Below are positions 6,394-8,640 of a stretch of DNA of 8,640 nt, in pieces (the first letter of the stretch is position 1; each line of letters starts with the position of its first letter). The notes beneath the pieces are model-generated. The model saw only the letters and a list, made by a program, of their open reading frames with translations, had not been told where the DNA came from and did not search any database. The position numbers and the translations under genes were made by a program. This DNA comes from QYQL01 sp041674265 (lineage in GTDB: Bacteria > Verrucomicrobiota > Verrucomicrobiia > Chthoniobacterales > Terrimicrobiaceae): positions 1 to 8,640 of the forward strand of contig JBAYWC010000106.1 in assembly GCA_041674265.1 (NCBI GenBank), written 5' to 3'.

Positions 6394-8448
6394 TCAGTAT
6401 TTTTCATTCAAGGTCACGGGTGGAAAATCGTCCGTGCGGAAGGGCGATGCCGGAAGCCCGGCACCATTGTAGAGGTTGCACGTCGGGTTGTCCGCCCAGG
6501 CATACCGGACGGCGGCCGGTGCGGGCACCTTTTCCGACGACACAACCACCGTATTCCCGTCGATTTTGGCATCGGCCCAAACCCACTTCTTATCCTCACC
6601 GCAAATGGCGAAGCCCTCGAGTTGGCTGCCTGGGCTGTTGCGGACGAGGGGGGCGGTTTTCTTGGCCCGGGAAATGACATCGTAAGTCTCCGGCAGTGGC
6701 TTGGCGACAAGTCCGCCCTCCGTGTGCTTGAAGCGGAGGACGGCTTTGCCGCTTCCGATTTTCATGGAATCGTAAACGGGGCCGGAATACGGGATGGATT
6801 TTCCGTAGTCCCTGGCCAGAGCGATGAGCGCGAGGCGTTCCCCCACATCCTTCTTGTTGCGGGGGTGGATGTCCCCGGACTCCCCGATGTCGATCAGGAC
6901 GGCCTGTCCGGTATTCGGGAGGCTGAGCGTCGATGACTGGGCCTCGCGCAACTCGGCCCAGGAACTTTCGCACGGGTCGGATTTCTTGGCCATGAAGTTC
7001 GCGATCTGGCAGAAATAGAACGGAAAATCGCCCTGGTTCCATTGCTTGCGCCAGTCGGTGATCATCAGCGGGAACGCCGTGCGGTATTGGTGGGCGCGGT
7101 CCGCATTCGATTCGCCCTGATACCAGACGGCTCCGCTGATCGCATACGGCAGGATCGGGTGGATCATGCCGTTGAAAAGGTAACCGGCGACGTTTTGCGG
7201 GCCGGGGGGGGTGGTGGGTAGCTGCGGGGCGGCGGCAATCTTCTGCGGATCCAAGGCGGGGAATCCAAATTCTGCTTTGGCCAGCCATTCGCCTCCGAGG
7301 GACATCGGGCCGGCTTTCGGTTCTCCGAAAATTTTCGCCGGCCCGACCGGCTCGTAAAGCCGGATGGCCAGGGTGTTCTTCCCTTCCTTGACCTCGCTTG
7401 CAGGAATATTGAACGGTCCGTAGCGGCGGACATTGCCGAGACCCGGGAAGTCCTGAAATGTCGTTTGTTTGAGGAGTTTGGCGTTCCAATAAACGCTGTC
7501 GAAACCGTCGATGGGCAGGATGAGAGGGAAAGCTGTGACGGTCTTGCCCGGAACATCGACTTCTTTGCGCAACCAGACGGCCCCGGCGGCAGGGAGCCCT
7601 CGGGCGATCACGGGCCCGGGGATTTTTACGGGAACCCAGCCATCCGTGGAAACATCCCCTCCCGCGAACGCGGCGGCATCGACGACCGGCTTGTCCTCGC
7701 GGTTGTTTTCCTTGAGCCAGGCACCGAACCCACCGGTGAAAGCCTTCTTTTTTTCCGGATATTCCCTGAGGACCGCCCAGACCCGTTCCCGGGAGGCCTT
7801 GAGGTCGGGGATGCTGTCGGTCGCCTCCACGCTTGTCCATGCTTCGGAGGGAGTGCCGCCCCACGAGGTATGCACCAATCCCACAGGAACCTTCAACTCG
7901 TTCTGGATTTTCTTGGCGAAATAATATCCGACAGCGCTGAACGTTCCCGTTGTTTCCGGAGAAGCCGCCATCCAGCTGCCCTCGGTATCTTCCGCGGGTT
8001 CGTTCGTGGGATTCTTCTTCACGAGAAACTGGCGGAGGAGGGGATTCGCGGACTGCGCGATTTCCTTTTCGGCGTCGAGGGAATTTTTCAACGAAAACTC
8101 CATGTTGGACTGGCCGGATGCGACCCAGACTTCCCCGACCACGACATCGGCCACGGTCAGCTTGTTCTTCCCTTCGACCGCCATTTCAAACGGTCCTGGC
8201 GCCGAGTCCTTCAGATCCAGGGTGGTGATCCATTTTCCATCGGCACCCGCTTCGGCCTTGGCGGATCGTCCGTTCAGGGTCACCGTCACTTTCTCGCCGG
8301 AGTCCGCCTTTCCCCAGATCGGCACCCGGGCGGATTTTTCCAAGACCATGTGGTCGGAGATGATGGCGGGGAGCTTGACATCCGCCCATGCGCATGACGT
8401 GGAGGCGGCGATGAGGACGGCTAACCGGAGAGAAAAGGAGAACTTCAT
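6394..8448 (-). CDS. Secreted sialate O-acetylesterase-type SGNH hydrolase
   Basis: A 684-residue exported enzyme of the sialate O-acetylesterase group, which removes O-acetyl groups from sialic acid and related acetylated glycans so that other enzymes can attack them. A Sec signal peptide is clear (MKFSFSLRLAVLIAASTSCA, with A-W-A before a likely cleavage after residue 22). A beta-sandwich domain follows (LPAIISDHMVLEKSARVPIW, GEKVTVTLNG). The SGNH core begins with the nucleophile motif VASGQSNMEF (Ser114) and resumes with AVWYQGESNADR (443-451) and GDIHPRNK (Asp526, His528), so a catalytic Ser-Asp-His set is present. Between them, about residues 250-415, is a carbohydrate-binding-like insertion (VWLRKEVDVP, LPIDGFDSVYWNAKLLKQ) typical of these proteins. 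Exact substrate is uncertain; plant polysaccharide acetyl esters are possible. The gene stands alone: a repeat lies upstream and a terminator downstream. No Shine-Dalgarno sequence is visible before the ATG. Confidence 0.93.
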   Translation of the reverse strand: MKFSFSLRLAVLIAASTSCAWADVKLPAIISDHMVLEKSARVPIWGKADSGEKVTVTLNGRSAKAEAGADGKWITTLDLKDSAPGPFEMAVEGKNKLTVADVVVGEVWVASGQSNMEFSLKNSLDAEKEIAQSANPLLRQFLVKKNPTNEPAEDTEGSWMAASPETTGTFSAVGYYFAKKIQNELKVPVGLVHTSWGGTPSEAWTSVEATDSIPDLKASRERVWAVLREYPEKKKAFTGGFGAWLKENNREDKPVVDAAAFAGGDVSTDGWVPVKIPGPVIARGLPAAGAVWLRKEVDVPGKTVTAFPLILPIDGFDSVYWNAKLLKQTTFQDFPGLGNVRRYGPFNIPASEVKEGKNTLAIRLYEPVGPAKIFGEPKAGPMSLGGEWLAKAEFGFPALDPQKIAAAPQLPTTPPGPQNVAGYLFNGMIHPILPYAISGAVWYQGESNADRAHQYRTAFPLMITDWRKQWNQGDFPFYFCQIANFMAKKSDPCESSWAELREAQSSTLSLPNTGQAVLIDIGESGDIHPRNKKDVGERLALIALARDYGKSIPYSGPVYDSMKIGSGKAVLRFKHTEGGLVAKPLPETYDVISRAKKTAPLVRNSPGSQLEGFAICGEDKKWVWADAKIDGNTVVVSSEKVPAPAAVRYAWADNPTCNLYNGAGLPASPFRTDDFPPVTLNEKY

Positions 8449-8566
8449 AAGTCAAACCGGCAGCATTCAATGGCCCGCACTTTTCGTGCAAGCTTATTCC
8501 ATGTCCGTCTGAGTTCGCGGGCGCATCTGCGATAGTTGCAATCGGCGATGGATGGCCAGGGAGCAT

Positions 8567-8637
8567 GGGCGTCCCGCCCGTGTAGGGCGCGGCGGCCCGA
8601 TGCGAGAGCCTGGGCCCCAACAGGCGGGACGCCTGTT
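8567..8637. repeat. Intergenic palindromic repeat (GGCGTCCCGCC type)
   Basis: GGCGTCCCGCC (8568-8578) and its exact reverse complement GGCGGGACGCC (8623-8633) face each other across 44 bases. The right arm lies within a tight perfect hairpin of its own, AACAGGCG-GGA-CGCCTGTT (8619-8637). The interior is GC-rich (TAGGGCGCGGCGGCCC) and shows no coding signal. The layout is that of a dispersed intergenic repeat, and I associate this core with repeats scattered in Verrucomicrobiota genomes, from memory. No second copy is in the window, and the element may continue past the right edge. Confidence 0.6.
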
Positions 8638-8640
8638 CTC

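Noticed and set aside
6596..7864. Open frame of 422 codons on the minus strand inside the esterase in another frame
   Set aside because: Rich in Arg, Gly and Pro with no motifs; the overlapping esterase frame carries all SGNH motifs.
7465..8397. Open frame of 310 codons on the plus strand opposite the esterase
   Set aside because: It is a shadow of the esterase frame without domain-like features.
1..8640. CRISPR array, tRNA, rRNA, insertion sequence or defence system
   Set aside because: I saw no regularly spaced repeats, cloverleaf or rRNA sequence, transposase motif or defence-gene domain on either strand.

Overview
The window is a GC-rich bacterial chromosome segment in which every gene I can support lies on the minus strand. 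The gene content and protein style point to Verrucomicrobiota or a close PVC relative: a large secreted sialate O-acetylesterase-type protein, an FGGY kinase remnant of xylulokinase type, tandem lipoproteins, and a GGCGTCCCGCC / GGCGGGACGCC intergenic palindrome of the kind I associate with that phylum. This placement is an inference from sequence style, not a database result.

Layout in the direction of transcription (right to left). At 8567-8637 is an intergenic palindromic repeat. At 8448-6394 is a secreted SGNH-type sialate O-acetylesterase homologue, followed by a convincing intrinsic terminator at 6269-6309. At 6200-4151 is a probable operon of four frames: an internally deleted xylulokinase remnant that still reads in frame, flavin prenyltransferase ubiX (start overlapping the remnant's stop as TAATG), a small lipoprotein of unknown function, and a lipid-anchored L,D-transpeptidase. 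After a short gap with a perfect 16-bp palindrome comes enolase (4039-2759), followed by a strong hairpin terminator. Last is a compact group: a VanZ-like membrane protein (2670-2224) overlapping the start of NAD-dependent DNA ligase ligA (2276-285), then a 55-residue protein that resembles small DUF4160-type proteins (281-114). That gene ends where the sequence turns abruptly AT-rich (1-113).

Functionally this is mostly housekeeping: glycolysis (enolase), DNA replication and repair (LigA), prenyl-FMN cofactor synthesis (UbiX), envelope maintenance (L,D-transpeptidase, lipoproteins, VanZ-like) and glycan deacetylation outside the cytoplasm. I see no CRISPR array, transposase, phage gene, tRNA or rRNA, and nothing I could honestly call a new multi-gene system. 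The points most worth a second look are the collapsed xylulokinase that keeps its coupling to ubiX, the small gene at the AT-rich boundary, the palindrome upstream of enolase, the paired hairpins behind the esterase gene, and the general lack of Shine-Dalgarno sequences.
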